The notes: generated from the sequence alone by a model not told the origin. A stretch of DNA of 64,000 nt from an uncultured Eubacterium sp. (GCA_910584795.1 CAJUBZ010000003.1:189837-253836); one strand, 5' to 3'; counted from the stretch's first letter, positions 41,683 through 50,663 are shown. Translations and numbers: made by a program.

Positions 41683-43161
41683 ATGAGAAAAACATCGAAA
41701 TTTTTGTCAATGTTTATGTCGTTCGTTTTAGTTCTTACCATGCTTACAGGTATGAATACAAACGCTGCGGTAAAAAACAAATTGAACAAAACAAAAGTAA
41801 TCATTAGAGTTGGACAGACAGTAAGACTTAAAGTAAAGAAGAATAAGAAAAAAGTAAAATGGAGTTCAAAGAATAAGAAGGTTGCAACAGTAACAAAAAA
41901 GGGTAAGGTAAAAGGTAAAAAAACAGGTAAGACTTACATAATTGCAAAAGTAGGAAAGAAAAAATATAAATGCAGAGTTATTGTAAAGAAGAAAAAAAGA
42001 GTTAAACCGGTTCAGACTACAAAACCAGTAGAATCAACAAAACCGGTTCAGACTACAAAGCCAGTAGAGACAACAACACCGTCAGTAGAGACAACACAGC
42101 CGGTAGAGACAACATCAGCGGTAGAGACAACACCAGCAGTAGAGACAACACCGTCAGTAGAAACAACACCGGTGGTAGAGACAACACCGTCAGTGGAAAC
42201 AACACCAGCGGTAGAGACAACACCGTCAGTAGAAACAACTACACCAGAAGAGACATCTACGCCAGAGGAGACGACACCTGGTACCACAAAACCAGATTCA
42301 CCGGCAAGCGACTTTGGTTATAATGACTCAGGAAGTGGAGTAACGATTAATAAGTACTTTGGAAAGTCAGCAACAGTAGTTATTCCGGCTTCAATTGCAG
42401 GCAAGTCAGTAATAGGAATTAGTGATTTTGCTTTTCAGGAGGGTGAAGACAGTGCAGTAAGAATTACAAGCGTTGTAATTCCGGAAACTGTAACAAGCAT
42501 TGGAAGATTAGCATTTGGAAACTGTAACTTTTTAAAAACATTAGAAATTAAAGGTAATAGTTTGACAACGATTGGAAATCAGGCATTTGATCAGTGTAAA
42601 TCGTTGGGGGCTGTAAAACTTCCGAGTACAGTACAGAGTATTGGTGAATTTGCATTTGCAGGCTGCAAGGCTATGTCATCAATTAATGTTCCGGCAGATT
42701 TGGTAAGTGTTGGCACATCACCGTTTAGTGGATGTAGTAGTTTACATAATATCACTATTGATGAAGGAGCAAAAATGATTCCTGAATTCTCATACAACAG
42801 TGCATTAAAATCTATCGTATTACCAGCATCAATTGTAAATTTGAAAGATATGCAGTTTATGGGATGTTCAGGTTTGGAAAGTGTAGAAATAAAAGGAGCG
42901 GTAAAAACAATCGGAGAGATGGCATTTTATGGTTGCACTTTACTAAAAGAAGTAATTCTTCCGGAAACAGTTGAAAGAATAGATGGATATGCATTTGGCA
43001 GCTGCACATCTTTAGAAGAAATAGCTATTCCAGCCAGTGTAACAAATATTGCTGCGAATGCATTTGAAGAATGTACAGCGTTAAAGACAATTAAGGGTAC
43101 AAAAGGAAGTTATGCAGAGACATTTGCAAAAAATAAAGGATTTACATTTGTAGAAAAGTAA
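41683..43161 (+). CDS. Secreted BspA-like leucine-rich-repeat protein with Ig-like domain, copy A
   Basis: The 492-residue protein has a signal peptide (FLSMFMSFVLVLTML, cleavage near NTNAA), a lysine-rich bacterial Ig-like (Big2-type) domain (VKWSSKNKKVATVTKKGKVKG, TYIIAKVGKKKYKCRVIVKKK) and a Thr/Pro linker of VETT repeats. About 280 residues of BspA-type LRRs follow (VVIPETVTSIGRLAFGNC, LKLPSTVQSIGEFAFAGC-type units). It is probably surface-bound or released and may bind host or microbial ligands. No LPXTG signal is present. ATG 41683 is chosen because it aligns with the start of copy B, where the upstream frame is closed; GTG 41635 is possible. The ribosome site is weak. It shares a 350-bp identical stretch with copy B. 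Confidence 0.88.
   Translation: MRKTSKFLSMFMSFVLVLTMLTGMNTNAAVKNKLNKTKVIIRVGQTVRLKVKKNKKKVKWSSKNKKVATVTKKGKVKGKKTGKTYIIAKVGKKKYKCRVIVKKKKRVKPVQTTKPVESTKPVQTTKPVETTTPSVETTQPVETTSAVETTPAVETTPSVETTPVVETTPSVETTPAVETTPSVETTTPEETSTPEETTPGTTKPDSPASDFGYNDSGSGVTINKYFGKSATVVIPASIAGKSVIGISDFAFQEGEDSAVRITSVVIPETVTSIGRLAFGNCNFLKTLEIKGNSLTTIGNQAFDQCKSLGAVKLPSTVQSIGEFAFAGCKAMSSINVPADLVSVGTSPFSGCSSLHNITIDEGAKMIPEFSYNSALKSIVLPASIVNLKDMQFMGCSGLESVEIKGAVKTIGEMAFYGCTLLKEVILPETVERIDGYAFGSCTSLEEIAIPASVTNIAANAFEECTALKTIKGTKGSYAETFAKNKGFTFVEK
42010..42250 (+). repeat. Degenerate tandem repeats encoding a Thr/Val/Glu/Pro linker
   Basis: Units of 18-21 bases such as GTAGAGACAACACCGTCA and variants are repeated more than ten times and encode P-[SAV]-VETT. 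They separate the Ig-like and LRR domains of copy A. Copy B has only a short version of this linker, so the length changes quickly. Confidence 0.85.
42625..42974 (+). repeat. 350-bp segment identical to 44038-44387
   Basis: By eye every base of this LRR-coding segment matches the segment starting at 44038, offset by 1413. The flanks are clearly diverged, which points to gene conversion or patchy recombination between the two paralogues. Confidence 0.85.
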
Positions 43162-43272
43162 GTCTAATTGTTATAAACATTAATTGAAAAAAGAAAGGAG
43201 AAAGGATGTTAAATGTTCAGTTATTGACAATTTTTTAAAAACAGTTTTGAACATTACGATCCATAGAAAATT

Positions 43273-44574
43273 ATGAGAAAATCATCACGAATTTTATCAA
43301 TGTTTATGTCGTTTGTTTTAGTTCTTACCATGCTCAGTGGTATGAGTGTAAACGCTGCAGCAAAGAGCAAACTAAACAAAACGAAAGTAACGATAAAGGT
43401 TGGACAGACAGTAAAACTTAAAGTAAAGAAAAACAAGAAAAAAGTAAAATGGAGTTCAAAGAATAAAAAGGTTGCAACAGTAACGAAAGCCGGAAAAGTA
43501 AAAGGGAGAAAGCAAGGTAAAACTTATATAATTGCAAAAGTAGGAAAGAAAAAATATAAATGCAGAGTTATTGTAAAGAAGAAAAGTGTTAAACCGGTTC
43601 AGACTACAAAACCTGTGGAAACAACAAAACAGGAACAACCAACAAAACCAGCTGTTCCAGAGCAGACTACGAAACCGGAAGTGCCTACAACAACACCAAC
43701 AAAACCAGATACTGCAGCGAATGATTTTGGGTATAGGATTATTGGAAGTACGGTTACAATTAATCAATATAAGGGAAAGTCAACTACAGTAGTAATTCCT
43801 GCGAAAATTGGTGGAAAACCAGTAACAGGTATTAGTGAAACAGCTTTTCAGGAATCTGATTACAGTTCAGTAAGAATTACAAGTGTTGTAATTCCGGAAA
43901 CTGTAACAAGTATAGGAAGATTAGGATTTGCTAACTGCAAATTCTTGAGAACATTGGAAATTAAAGGAAGTGGTTTGAAGTCTATAGGAAATCAGGCATT
44001 TGACCAGTGTAGTTCACTGCAGGCTGTAAAACTTCCAAGTACAGTACAGAGTATTGGTGAATTTGCATTTGCAGGCTGCAAGGCTATGTCATCAATTAAT
44101 GTTCCGGCAGATTTGGTAAGTGTTGGCACATCACCGTTTAGTGGATGTAGTAGTTTACATAATATCACTATTGATGAAGGAGCAAAAATGATTCCTGAAT
44201 TCTCATACAACAGTGCATTAAAATCTATCGTATTACCAGCATCAATTGTAAATTTGAAAGATATGCAGTTTATGGGATGTTCAGGTTTGGAAAGTGTAGA
44301 AATAAAAGGAGCGGTAAAAACAATCGGAGAGATGGCATTTTATGGTTGCACTTTACTAAAAGAAGTAATTCTTCCGGAAACAGTTGAGAGAATAGATGGA
44401 TATGCATTTGGCAGCTGCACATCTTTAGAAGAAATAGCGATTCCAGCCAGTGTAACAAATATTGCTGCGAATGCATTTGAAGAATGTACAGTATTAAAGA
44501 CAATTAAGGGTACAAAAGGAAGTTATGCAGAAACATTTGCAAAAAATAACGGATTCACATTTGTAGAAAAGTAA
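43273..44574 (+). CDS. Secreted BspA-like leucine-rich-repeat protein with Ig-like domain, copy B
   Basis: The 433-residue paralogue of copy A has the same order: signal peptide (ILSMFMSFVLVLTMLSGM), lysine-rich Big2-type domain, a shorter linker with TTKPE/TTTP units, and LRRs. The linker is about 55 residues shorter than in copy A. The C-terminal 150 residues are almost the same in both proteins. An in-frame TAG lies just upstream of the ATG, so the start is fixed; the ribosome site is poor, as in copy A. A strong bidirectional terminator follows. It is probably a wall-associated adhesin-like or binding protein; the ligand is unknown. Confidence 0.88.
   Translation: MRKSSRILSMFMSFVLVLTMLSGMSVNAAAKSKLNKTKVTIKVGQTVKLKVKKNKKKVKWSSKNKKVATVTKAGKVKGRKQGKTYIIAKVGKKKYKCRVIVKKKSVKPVQTTKPVETTKQEQPTKPAVPEQTTKPEVPTTTPTKPDTAANDFGYRIIGSTVTINQYKGKSTTVVIPAKIGGKPVTGISETAFQESDYSSVRITSVVIPETVTSIGRLGFANCKFLRTLEIKGSGLKSIGNQAFDQCSSLQAVKLPSTVQSIGEFAFAGCKAMSSINVPADLVSVGTSPFSGCSSLHNITIDEGAKMIPEFSYNSALKSIVLPASIVNLKDMQFMGCSGLESVEIKGAVKTIGEMAFYGCTLLKEVILPETVERIDGYAFGSCTSLEEIAIPASVTNIAANAFEECTVLKTIKGTKGSYAETFAKNNGFTFVEK
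44038..44387 (+). repeat. 350-bp segment identical to 42625-42974
   Basis: Second copy of the identical LRR-coding patch. The next difference after it is an A to G change in the codon at 44388, and differences become frequent further out. Confidence 0.85.
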
Positions 44575-44606
44575 TCTAGTGAATGTTTTTCTATAGATAA
44601 AATATA

Positions 44607-44655
44607 AAGAGGACCTTTCAAAACATGGAACAAGATGTTTTGAAAGGTCTTCTTT
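44607..44655. terminator. Bidirectional terminator
   Basis: A stem of 15 or more base pairs (GACCTTTCAAAACAT with ATGTTTTGAAAGGTC) has an 8-base loop between copy B and the convergent TetR gene. It overlaps the last codons of the TetR gene only marginally, and TTCTTTC follows. Confidence 0.85.
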
Positions 44656-45192
44656 CTATTCATTAAGTTTGATAGAAGCAATGGTTTCGGCAATCGTTTT
44701 GGCATCAATATTTTTTTTGGATTCTTCCCATTTAATAAAAATATTCAGTAATGCTCCGGCATAGTAGTATATTTTGTAGGGAGATACATTATAACGAGGT
44801 ACAATTGTTTCTTCCATGTATAGATTCAATGCATTAATTAAAAGGTTATATAATCCGGCATGAGTAAGCTCAAGAAAGAAATCGGAATATTTATCAAAAT
44901 AGTTCAGTGCAGCCAATGTATTTTCAAAATTAGGAAAGTCACCTGAAAAATTGTCGCCATACTTTTCAACATATCCCGAAATAATTTCCTGGAGATAAGA
45001 TTGTACTACCTGTTCTTTTGAATGATAGTATTTGTAAAAGGTCATTCTTGAAACGCCGGCCTTGCGGGTAATATCCAGAATGGTTATTTTATCAAAGATT
45101 TTCTCCTTCATTAATGCAATAACTGCTTCGCCGATACACATGCGGGTAAATTTATTTCTTTTTGTAAAATTGCTGATAGAAAATTTCTGCAT
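44656..45192 (-). CDS. TetR/AcrR-family regulator
   Basis: The 178-residue protein has an N-terminal TetR helix-turn-helix (FTRMCIGEAVIALMKEKIFDKITILDITRKAGVSRMTFYKYYHSKEQVV) at residues 15-62 and a ligand-binding helical C-terminal part. AAGGGA precedes the ATG. It is divergent from the degV gene at 45377, with inverted repeats in the shared 184-bp gap, so it probably represses degV and itself. Given DegV's role, a fatty acid or acyl-CoA is a reasonable ligand, but this is inference. Confidence 0.9.
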   Translation of the reverse strand: MQKFSISNFTKRNKFTRMCIGEAVIALMKEKIFDKITILDITRKAGVSRMTFYKYYHSKEQVVQSYLQEIISGYVEKYGDNFSGDFPNFENTLAALNYFDKYSDFFLELTHAGLYNLLINALNLYMEETIVPRYNVSPYKIYYYAGALLNIFIKWEESKKNIDAKTIAETIASIKLNE

Positions 45193-45240
45193 ATAAAATT
45201 CCCTTCTAAAGTTGTTTGAAAATTTCGTTGTTCGCTAAAG

Positions 45241-45319
45241 TTTACATTTTTATCAATAGTGTAAATTGTAGCATAATAAAGTAGGTGATACAATAGTATG
45301 TAGTAATAAAAACTACATA
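45241..45319. promoter_or_regulatory. Operator-like inverted repeats between tetR and degV
   Basis: TATGTAGT (45297-45304) and ACTACATA (45312-45319) form a perfect 8-bp inverted repeat with a 7-base centre, typical of a TetR operator. A second, wider pair, TTTACA (45241-45246) with TGTAAA (45260-45265), lies nearer the tetR start. The ACTACATA half-site also occurs before the other degV, at 16597-16605. Confidence 0.55.
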
Positions 45320-45376
45320 TAATATAGTTTATAAAAGAAAATTACGAAATTAGTATTCCAAATATAAGGAGGCAAT

Positions 45377-46222
45377 ATGAAATATGCAATTATAGTGGAT
45401 TCTAGTTGTGATATGTATATAGATAATAATTTTACGAATGATACATTTATGGCAAGAGTACCATTAAAGTTAAGAGTAGGTGAAAAAGAATATATTGATG
45501 ATTATGATTTAGATATTGTATCATTTATGAATGAAATGAGTCAGTGCTCTGAGGCAACAGGTACTGCGGCACCAAGTCCTCAGGAGTGGTACAATGCTTT
45601 CGAAAAGGCAGATGAAGTGTTTGCTGTTACTATAACAAGTGCATTATCAGGTACTTACAGCAGTGCTGTAGTAGCTAAAAATATGATATTAGAAGATTAT
45701 CCGGAAAAAAAAGTGCATATTATTGATTCTAAAGCAGCAGGTTCCGGACTTACGTTGATTGTAAGAAAATTGCAGCAGTTTATTGAACAGAGGATGCCGT
45801 TTGAAGATATCGTAGATAGCATTACACAATATTGCAAAAAAATTAAAGTTTTCTTTATTTTGGAGTCTATGGATAATCTGGTAAAAAGCGGAAGAGTTAG
45901 TGCTATTGCCGGAAAACTTGCTGGAATACTGGGAATAAAAATATTAGGACAGGCAAGTTCGGAAGGGACTATTGAATTATTAAGAAAAACAAGGGGAAAA
46001 GATGTAATATATAAAAAAACAGTAGAAGATATGTTGGCAAATGGATACAAGGGAGGAAAGATTATAATCAGCCATTGTTTCAATGAAGAAAAAGTAAATT
46101 TCGTTTTAGATATTATAAAAGAAAGTTTTCCAGATGTAAAAACAGAAGTAATGACAACCAGTGGGTTGTGTAGTTATTATGCAGAAAACAAGGGAATGAT
46201 CATATCATTTGAGAAGGAATAA
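45377..46222 (+). CDS. DegV family fatty-acid-binding protein (second)
   Basis: The 281-residue protein starts MKYAIIVDSSCDM and shows VPLKLRVGEKEYIDDYD, TAAPSPQEW, the fatty-acid-binding loop TSALSGTYSSAVVAK, HIIDSKAAGSG and ESMDNLVKSGRVSAIAG. These are the DegV/FakB features, though it is clearly different from the DegV at 15686. AAGGAGG precedes the ATG. It is divergent from tetR and convergent with the NlpC/P60-like gene. Two FakB-like proteins with different chain preference are usual in Firmicutes; which lipid this one carries is not visible. Confidence 0.92.
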   Translation: MKYAIIVDSSCDMYIDNNFTNDTFMARVPLKLRVGEKEYIDDYDLDIVSFMNEMSQCSEATGTAAPSPQEWYNAFEKADEVFAVTITSALSGTYSSAVVAKNMILEDYPEKKVHIIDSKAAGSGLTLIVRKLQQFIEQRMPFEDIVDSITQYCKKIKVFFILESMDNLVKSGRVSAIAGKLAGILGIKILGQASSEGTIELLRKTRGKDVIYKKTVEDMLANGYKGGKIIISHCFNEEKVNFVLDIIKESFPDVKTEVMTTSGLCSYYAENKGMIISFEKE

Positions 46223-46243
46223 ACCTTTTGAACAGAAAATATA

Positions 46244-46280
46244 TAAAACATGGTGGCGGTTGATGTCACCATGTTTTATT
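46244..46280. terminator. Bidirectional terminator
   Basis: TAAAACATGGTG pairs with CACCATGTTTTA around an 11-base loop, between convergent genes. Confidence 0.85.
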
Positions 46281-46310
46281 GTTATCGGTACTTTTGATAA
46301 AGAACTGTTT

Positions 46311-47360
46311 TTATTCATTTTCAAATAACGATATACTATGGGAAAGTCTGCTGCCACCACCAGTAGTGGTAACATTGGCATTGTTACAGATATATACTTG
46401 ATTGTTATAACTCATTCCACCTTGAAGAACCCAGTATTTGCAGTTGCCGTTCCAGGATTTAATCCATGAAGTGTTGGAATTACATTTTACACCCACTTCA
46501 TTATTCAAGTAATCAATTAAATCCGACTTATTCTTAAATTTTCCGATATAAATTGCAACATGGTTTCCTCTCCCTCCACGGCTGTAGGTAATAATGTCTC
46601 CTTTTACCAACTGTTTCATGTTTGGCTTGAAATGGGATACTACCTTTTTTCTGCCAGATGATTTTAAAGGGAAGGTTTTCGATTTCACAGTTCCTCTTTC
46701 ATTATAAATTTTTTTTGCTGTTGTATATTTAAATGATAATTTTGCATTGCCGTGTTTCCAATGATCTGCCAGTGGAGAACCATGTAGTTTGACATTGTTA
46801 AATTGCCTGGAACGTTTTGCTTTCTTTCCAGAAGAAAGAGAATAACACGATTCAACATATTTGTTTACAAGGACGTTGCATGGATATCGGCGATATACAT
46901 GTTTTTTTATAAAAGATTTTAAATTTTTTTCAAAATTCATACGGGGTTTTTTGGTAGGAGTTCTGAATTTTACAGTTTTTGAGAAGGCAGAGGTTCCTAC
47001 ATTTTGAAAGTATTTTATTTTGTAATAGTAAATTGTATCCGGCTTCGTTTTCAAATCAAGCCATTTAGTTTTTTTAGTAGTTGCTATTAATTTAAAATCT
47101 TTTTTTCTATTGCTGCTCCGATATAATTGATATTTTGCTGCGTTTACATTTTTCCAAGTAATCTGCATACCGGAATTGGTTTCGACAATACTTTTAATAT
47201 AGGCATTTGGAATTTTTAGTACAGATATTGTATTTGTCTGCAATTCAGTAAAATTAGTGGCAGTGATTATCTCTGTGCTCTCATCAGCGTGAATACTGAA
47301 CTGGATTGATAAAGAGAATAATATAACCAATATAAATGTGATCAATCTATAAAACTTCAT
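46311..47360 (-). CDS. Secreted NlpC/P60-like (or CHAP-like) hydrolase with fibronectin-like domain
   Basis: The 349-residue protein has a signal peptide (to about residue 25, IHA/DE) and a fibronectin type III-like domain at about 50-135 (ITWKNVNAAKYQLYRSSN, YYYKIKYFQNVGTSAFSK). A basic region follows, then a catalytic part with candidate nucleophile Cys161 in YPCNVLVNKYVESCY and candidate His267 in GRGNHVAIYIGK. The spacing and the GD-x-I-TY block before the His fit papain-like cell-wall peptidases of the NlpC/P60 type, though the Cys-His gap is long. It probably cuts peptidoglycan peptides outside the cell. AGGAG precedes the ATG by about 12 bases. Confidence 0.72.
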   Translation of the reverse strand: MKFYRLITFILVILFSLSIQFSIHADESTEIITATNFTELQTNTISVLKIPNAYIKSIVETNSGMQITWKNVNAAKYQLYRSSNRKKDFKLIATTKKTKWLDLKTKPDTIYYYKIKYFQNVGTSAFSKTVKFRTPTKKPRMNFEKNLKSFIKKHVYRRYPCNVLVNKYVESCYSLSSGKKAKRSRQFNNVKLHGSPLADHWKHGNAKLSFKYTTAKKIYNERGTVKSKTFPLKSSGRKKVVSHFKPNMKQLVKGDIITYSRGGRGNHVAIYIGKFKNKSDLIDYLNNEVGVKCNSNTSWIKSWNGNCKYWVLQGGMSYNNQVYICNNANVTTTGGGSRLSHSISLFENE

Positions 47361-47839
47361 ATAATAAATCTCTCCTGTTACGTATAAAGTGTTACTATAT
47401 TAACACAAATATATTACAAAAACAAGGTGAATATTACAAAAATATTACAATAAGTAATAAAGAAGTAATAGTTACAAATGAAAATAAGCATGTCATATAG
47501 AAAAATAGTTAATATCAAAATTTGAGTATGAAAAGATGTGGAATGAATATTATTAATTTAGTAAGAAAAAATAAAAGAATAGAAACAATATGTTCTTAAT
47601 TTTTTCACATCTTAAATTTAAAATATGGTATATTAGTAAATAATGATAAATATGGAAAATATATACAATTATTATAAGGTGTAACAAAATTATACAAACG
47701 ATAAAAATTGAAACTTGTATATAAAAATATAACATTATATGATTATGTAAAATTGTTTATTTGGTATTTTACGGGGTGAAAATTACCTGTGGATTAATCA
47801 GAAAACAGTATAGAGCATGATAGAAAGGACGGTACAGAT
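47361..47839. other. Long AT-rich intergenic region before the V-ATPase operon
   Basis: About 480 bp with no convincing gene. It lies between divergent genes and should hold both promoters. A candidate promoter for the ATPase operon is TTGTAT (47715-47720), 17 bases, TATGAT (47738-47743), and a small hairpin GTAAAAT/ATTTTAC follows at about 47747-47771. I see no riboswitch signature. Confidence 0.45.
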
Positions 47840-48148
47840 TTGATAAAAGAGACAGTTGATGCTGTTCGTGTAGCCGAAATGGAAGCTGATAGACAGATTG
47901 CCACAGCAAAGGAGAATGCGGAAGGCGAAAAGGCTCAGGTAAAAGTGAAAGAGTCAGCTTATCGCGAAAAACTAATGCGGGAAGCAAAGGCTCAGGCGGA
48001 CAAGGCGATGAATGAAGTAGTAAAAAAATGTAACGAATATGATTTGGTTAAGGAAAAACAAATCGAAAAAGAGGTTGCAGAATTAAAAGCGCAGTCAGAT
48101 CAGAAAATAAATGTGGCAGTCGATGCTGTGATTGATTCTTTAATATAG
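47840..48148 (+). CDS. V-type ATP synthase subunit G/H (peripheral stalk)
   Basis: The 102-residue protein is almost one long coiled coil rich in Ala, Glu and Lys (AEMEADRQIATAKENAEGEKAQ and on), the form of the AhaH/NtpF-type stalk subunit that pairs with subunit E. It starts with TTG 47840, with AAAGGACGG upstream. It is the first gene of the nine-gene V-ATPase operon and ends eight bases before subunit I. The family is short and low in complexity, so position supports the call as much as sequence. Confidence 0.85.
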   Translation: MIKETVDAVRVAEMEADRQIATAKENAEGEKAQVKVKESAYREKLMREAKAQADKAMNEVVKKCNEYDLVKEKQIEKEVAELKAQSDQKINVAVDAVIDSLI

Positions 48149-48156
48149 GAGGTCTT

Positions 48157-50169
48157 ATGGCAGTTTTACAAATGCGCAAAGTTAATATTTGTGCAATGAA
48201 AAAAAATCGGAAAAAGATTCTCGAATTTCTGCAAAGAAGAGGTTGTCTGGAAATACAGACAACAGACAATGAAGATGCAGTTTTTGAAAAGATGAATACA
48301 GCGACGCAGATATCTATTTTTGAAAGAAATGCAGCGTTAGCAGACAATGCTTTAGAGATTTTAGAGAAGCATTGTCCTGAAAATAAAACGATGTTTGCAG
48401 GACTGGAAGGAAAGAAACAGATTGATGAAAATGAATATCAGAAATCTATTGATAATCAGCAGGATATTATGAATCTGGTAAATAGAATTTTACAGTCACA
48501 AAAAATCTTTGAGGAAAAAGAGGCAGCAGCTTTTCGATGCAGCGAGGAGATAGAGGCGTTAAAACCATGGCTTACGTTAGATGTTCCAATGAACTATCAG
48601 GGAACAAAAAAGACAGGTTTCCTTATTGGAAGTATATCAGGAACATATACGCAGGAAGAATTGACAACTAGAATTGAACAGATTGAAGATATGCCGGAAT
48701 CAGTCTACATGCAGGTCATTGATGCTGATAAATACCATAGTTATGTAACAGTGGTCTTTCTGAAAGGAGAGCAGGAACAGGTTGAGAAAGCATTAAGGGC
48801 GTTGAGTTTTAACAGGCCGCCAATTATTACCAGCCATATTCCGAGCATTTCCACAAAGAAAAGAGAAGATGCGATAGTTTCTATTCATAAAGAGATAGAC
48901 AATATCAAACAGGAATTACAAAAGTGTTCAGAAAGAAGAGAAGAGATACAGAAGATTGCAGATTATTACACAGTTCGTGCAGATAAGTACCGGGTTGTGG
49001 GGAGTATTTTACAATCAAAACATACATTTTTTGTAACAGGCTTTATTCCTCAAAAAGAAATAGAAGATTTACAATCCAAGCTGGAAAGTAAATATACGAT
49101 AGTGATGGATGTGGAAGAGCCTGATGAAAAAGAAAATGTACCGGTATTGCTGTCAAACAGTAAAACAACCGGTGCGGTAGAAGGAGTTGTTACATCGTTT
49201 GGATATCCAACGAAACATGAGATTGACCCTACTGCTATCACAGCGTTTTTCTATTATTTCTTTTTTGGAATTATGTTGAGTGATGCGGCATACGGACTGT
49301 TGATGTTTTTAGGATGTCTGTGGGCTCTTAAAAGATTTCCGAATATGTCAGAAGGTATGCAGAAATCCCTTCGCATGTTTAAGAACTGTGGTATCTCAAC
49401 ATTGATATGGGGCATTTTATTTGGCGGATATTTTGGAGATGCCATAACAGTGATTGCAAAGACTTTCTTTGGTGTAAATATTACGGTACCCGCATTGTGG
49501 TTTGCACCAATTGAAAAACCGATGCAGATGTTAATTTACTGTATGGTCTTTGGTATTGTCCATTTATTTGTCGGACTTGGTATCAAAGGATATATGATGC
49601 TAAGACAGAAAGATGTGATGTCTTTCGTGTGTGATGTTGTATTCTGGTATGTCTTTCTAATAGGGTTGATATTAATGTTAGTACCAACTAGTATCTTTGG
49701 TTCATTGGCAGGTATGACGGTTATATTTCCAGCATGGGCAAATCTTTTGGCAAAGATTATGGCTTTAGGAGGCATGATAGGAATACTGCTGATGGCAGGC
49801 AGACGGGCAAAAAATCCATTGAAGAGATTGATGCTCGGTGCGTATAGTTTATATGATACAACCAGCTGGCTTAGCGATTTGTTGTCTTATTCCAGACTGC
49901 TTGCATTAGGGCTTGCGACGGGAGTAATCGCACAGGTTATTAATACCATGGCAGCTATGGGAGGTAAGACTGTAGTTGGTGTTATCATGTTTATTTTAGT
50001 ATTTGTTATTGGGCACGTGTTCAATATGGCAATAAATTTATTAGGTGCTTATGTTCATACAAATCGTCTTCAGTATGTTGAATTTTTTGGAAAATTCTTC
50101 GAGGGAGGCAGCAGAGAATTTAAGCCATTTAAAGAAAATACAAAATATGTAAATGTAAAGGAGAATTAA
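48157..50169 (+). CDS. ntpI: V-type ATP synthase subunit I (membrane stator, a-subunit)
   Basis: The 670-residue protein has a soluble N-terminal half with long helices (stalk-binding arm) and a C-terminal half with seven or eight membrane spans beginning near residue 365 (AITAFFYYFFFGIMLSDAAYG). The sequences SDLLSYSRLLALGLATGVIA and the late helix with an Arg contain the conserved ion-channel face. GTVEGVVTSFGYP-like text (GAVEGVVTSFGYPTKHEIDPT) is typical of the family. AGGAGG precedes the ATG. The stop is two bases from the subunit K start. Confidence 0.95.
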   Translation: MAVLQMRKVNICAMKKNRKKILEFLQRRGCLEIQTTDNEDAVFEKMNTATQISIFERNAALADNALEILEKHCPENKTMFAGLEGKKQIDENEYQKSIDNQQDIMNLVNRILQSQKIFEEKEAAAFRCSEEIEALKPWLTLDVPMNYQGTKKTGFLIGSISGTYTQEELTTRIEQIEDMPESVYMQVIDADKYHSYVTVVFLKGEQEQVEKALRALSFNRPPIITSHIPSISTKKREDAIVSIHKEIDNIKQELQKCSERREEIQKIADYYTVRADKYRVVGSILQSKHTFFVTGFIPQKEIEDLQSKLESKYTIVMDVEEPDEKENVPVLLSNSKTTGAVEGVVTSFGYPTKHEIDPTAITAFFYYFFFGIMLSDAAYGLLMFLGCLWALKRFPNMSEGMQKSLRMFKNCGISTLIWGILFGGYFGDAITVIAKTFFGVNITVPALWFAPIEKPMQMLIYCMVFGIVHLFVGLGIKGYMMLRQKDVMSFVCDVVFWYVFLIGLILMLVPTSIFGSLAGMTVIFPAWANLLAKIMALGGMIGILLMAGRRAKNPLKRLMLGAYSLYDTTSWLSDLLSYSRLLALGLATGVIAQVINTMAAMGGKTVVGVIMFILVFVIGHVFNMAINLLGAYVHTNRLQYVEFFGKFFEGGSREFKPFKENTKYVNVKEN

Positions 50170-50171
50170 TT

Positions 50172-50660
50172 ATGGGAGCATTTTTTGACAATTTAGGATT
50201 ATTTTATGCGTTACTTGGAGCAGCACTGGCAGTGCTTATGGCAGGTATGGGTTCAGCAATTGGTGTAGGTACGGCAGGTCAGGCAGCGTCCGGCGTTATG
50301 ACAGAGGACCCATCAAAGTTTGCAAAAGTTTTAGTTATGCAGTTATTACCTGGTACACAGGGACTTTATGGATTACTGATTGGTTTCGTAACCTTATCAA
50401 AAATTGGAATTATTGGTGGCGGAGCTGTTCAGATGAGTGCACTTCAGGGATTAGAAATTTTGGCAGCATGTCTTCCGATTGCTATTGTAGGTCTTGTATC
50501 AGGAAAGCATCAGGGCAAGACGGCCGCTGCTAGCATCGGAATTATTGCAAAGAGACCGGAACAGTTTGCAAAGGCTATGCTTTTCCCAGCCATGGTAGAA
50601 ACATATGCGATTCTTGCACTCCTTATTTCATTCCTTGCAATTAATGGAATAAGTCTATAA
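50172..50660 (+). CDS. ntpK: V-type ATP synthase subunit K (proteolipid), sodium-type signature
   Basis: This 162-residue protein has four membrane helices in two hairpins and forms the rotating ion ring. The ion-binding glutamate is Glu143 in AMVETYAIL. PGTQGLYG supplies Thr62 and Gln63 and GKHQGK supplies Gln114. These are the positions of Thr64, Gln65, Gln110 and Glu139 that hold Na+ in Enterococcus hirae NtpK, so a sodium-moving ring is predicted. The first hairpin has Gln, not Glu, as in that protein, halving the carboxylates per chain. AAAGGAG precedes the ATG. A hairpin follows in the gap before subunit E. Confidence 0.95.
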   Translation: MGAFFDNLGLFYALLGAALAVLMAGMGSAIGVGTAGQAASGVMTEDPSKFAKVLVMQLLPGTQGLYGLLIGFVTLSKIGIIGGGAVQMSALQGLEILAACLPIAIVGLVSGKHQGKTAAASIGIIAKRPEQFAKAMLFPAMVETYAILALLISFLAINGISL

Positions 50661-50663
50661 CTT

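Noticed and set aside
42010..42250. Possible CRISPR array
   Set aside because: Units are contiguous, degenerate, without unique spacers, and in frame inside a coding region. No cas genes are present.
42048..42287. Minus-strand ORF with VVSTDGV repeats
   Set aside because: It is the mirror of the VETT linker of the LRR protein; low-complexity repeats keep opposite frames open. No start context.
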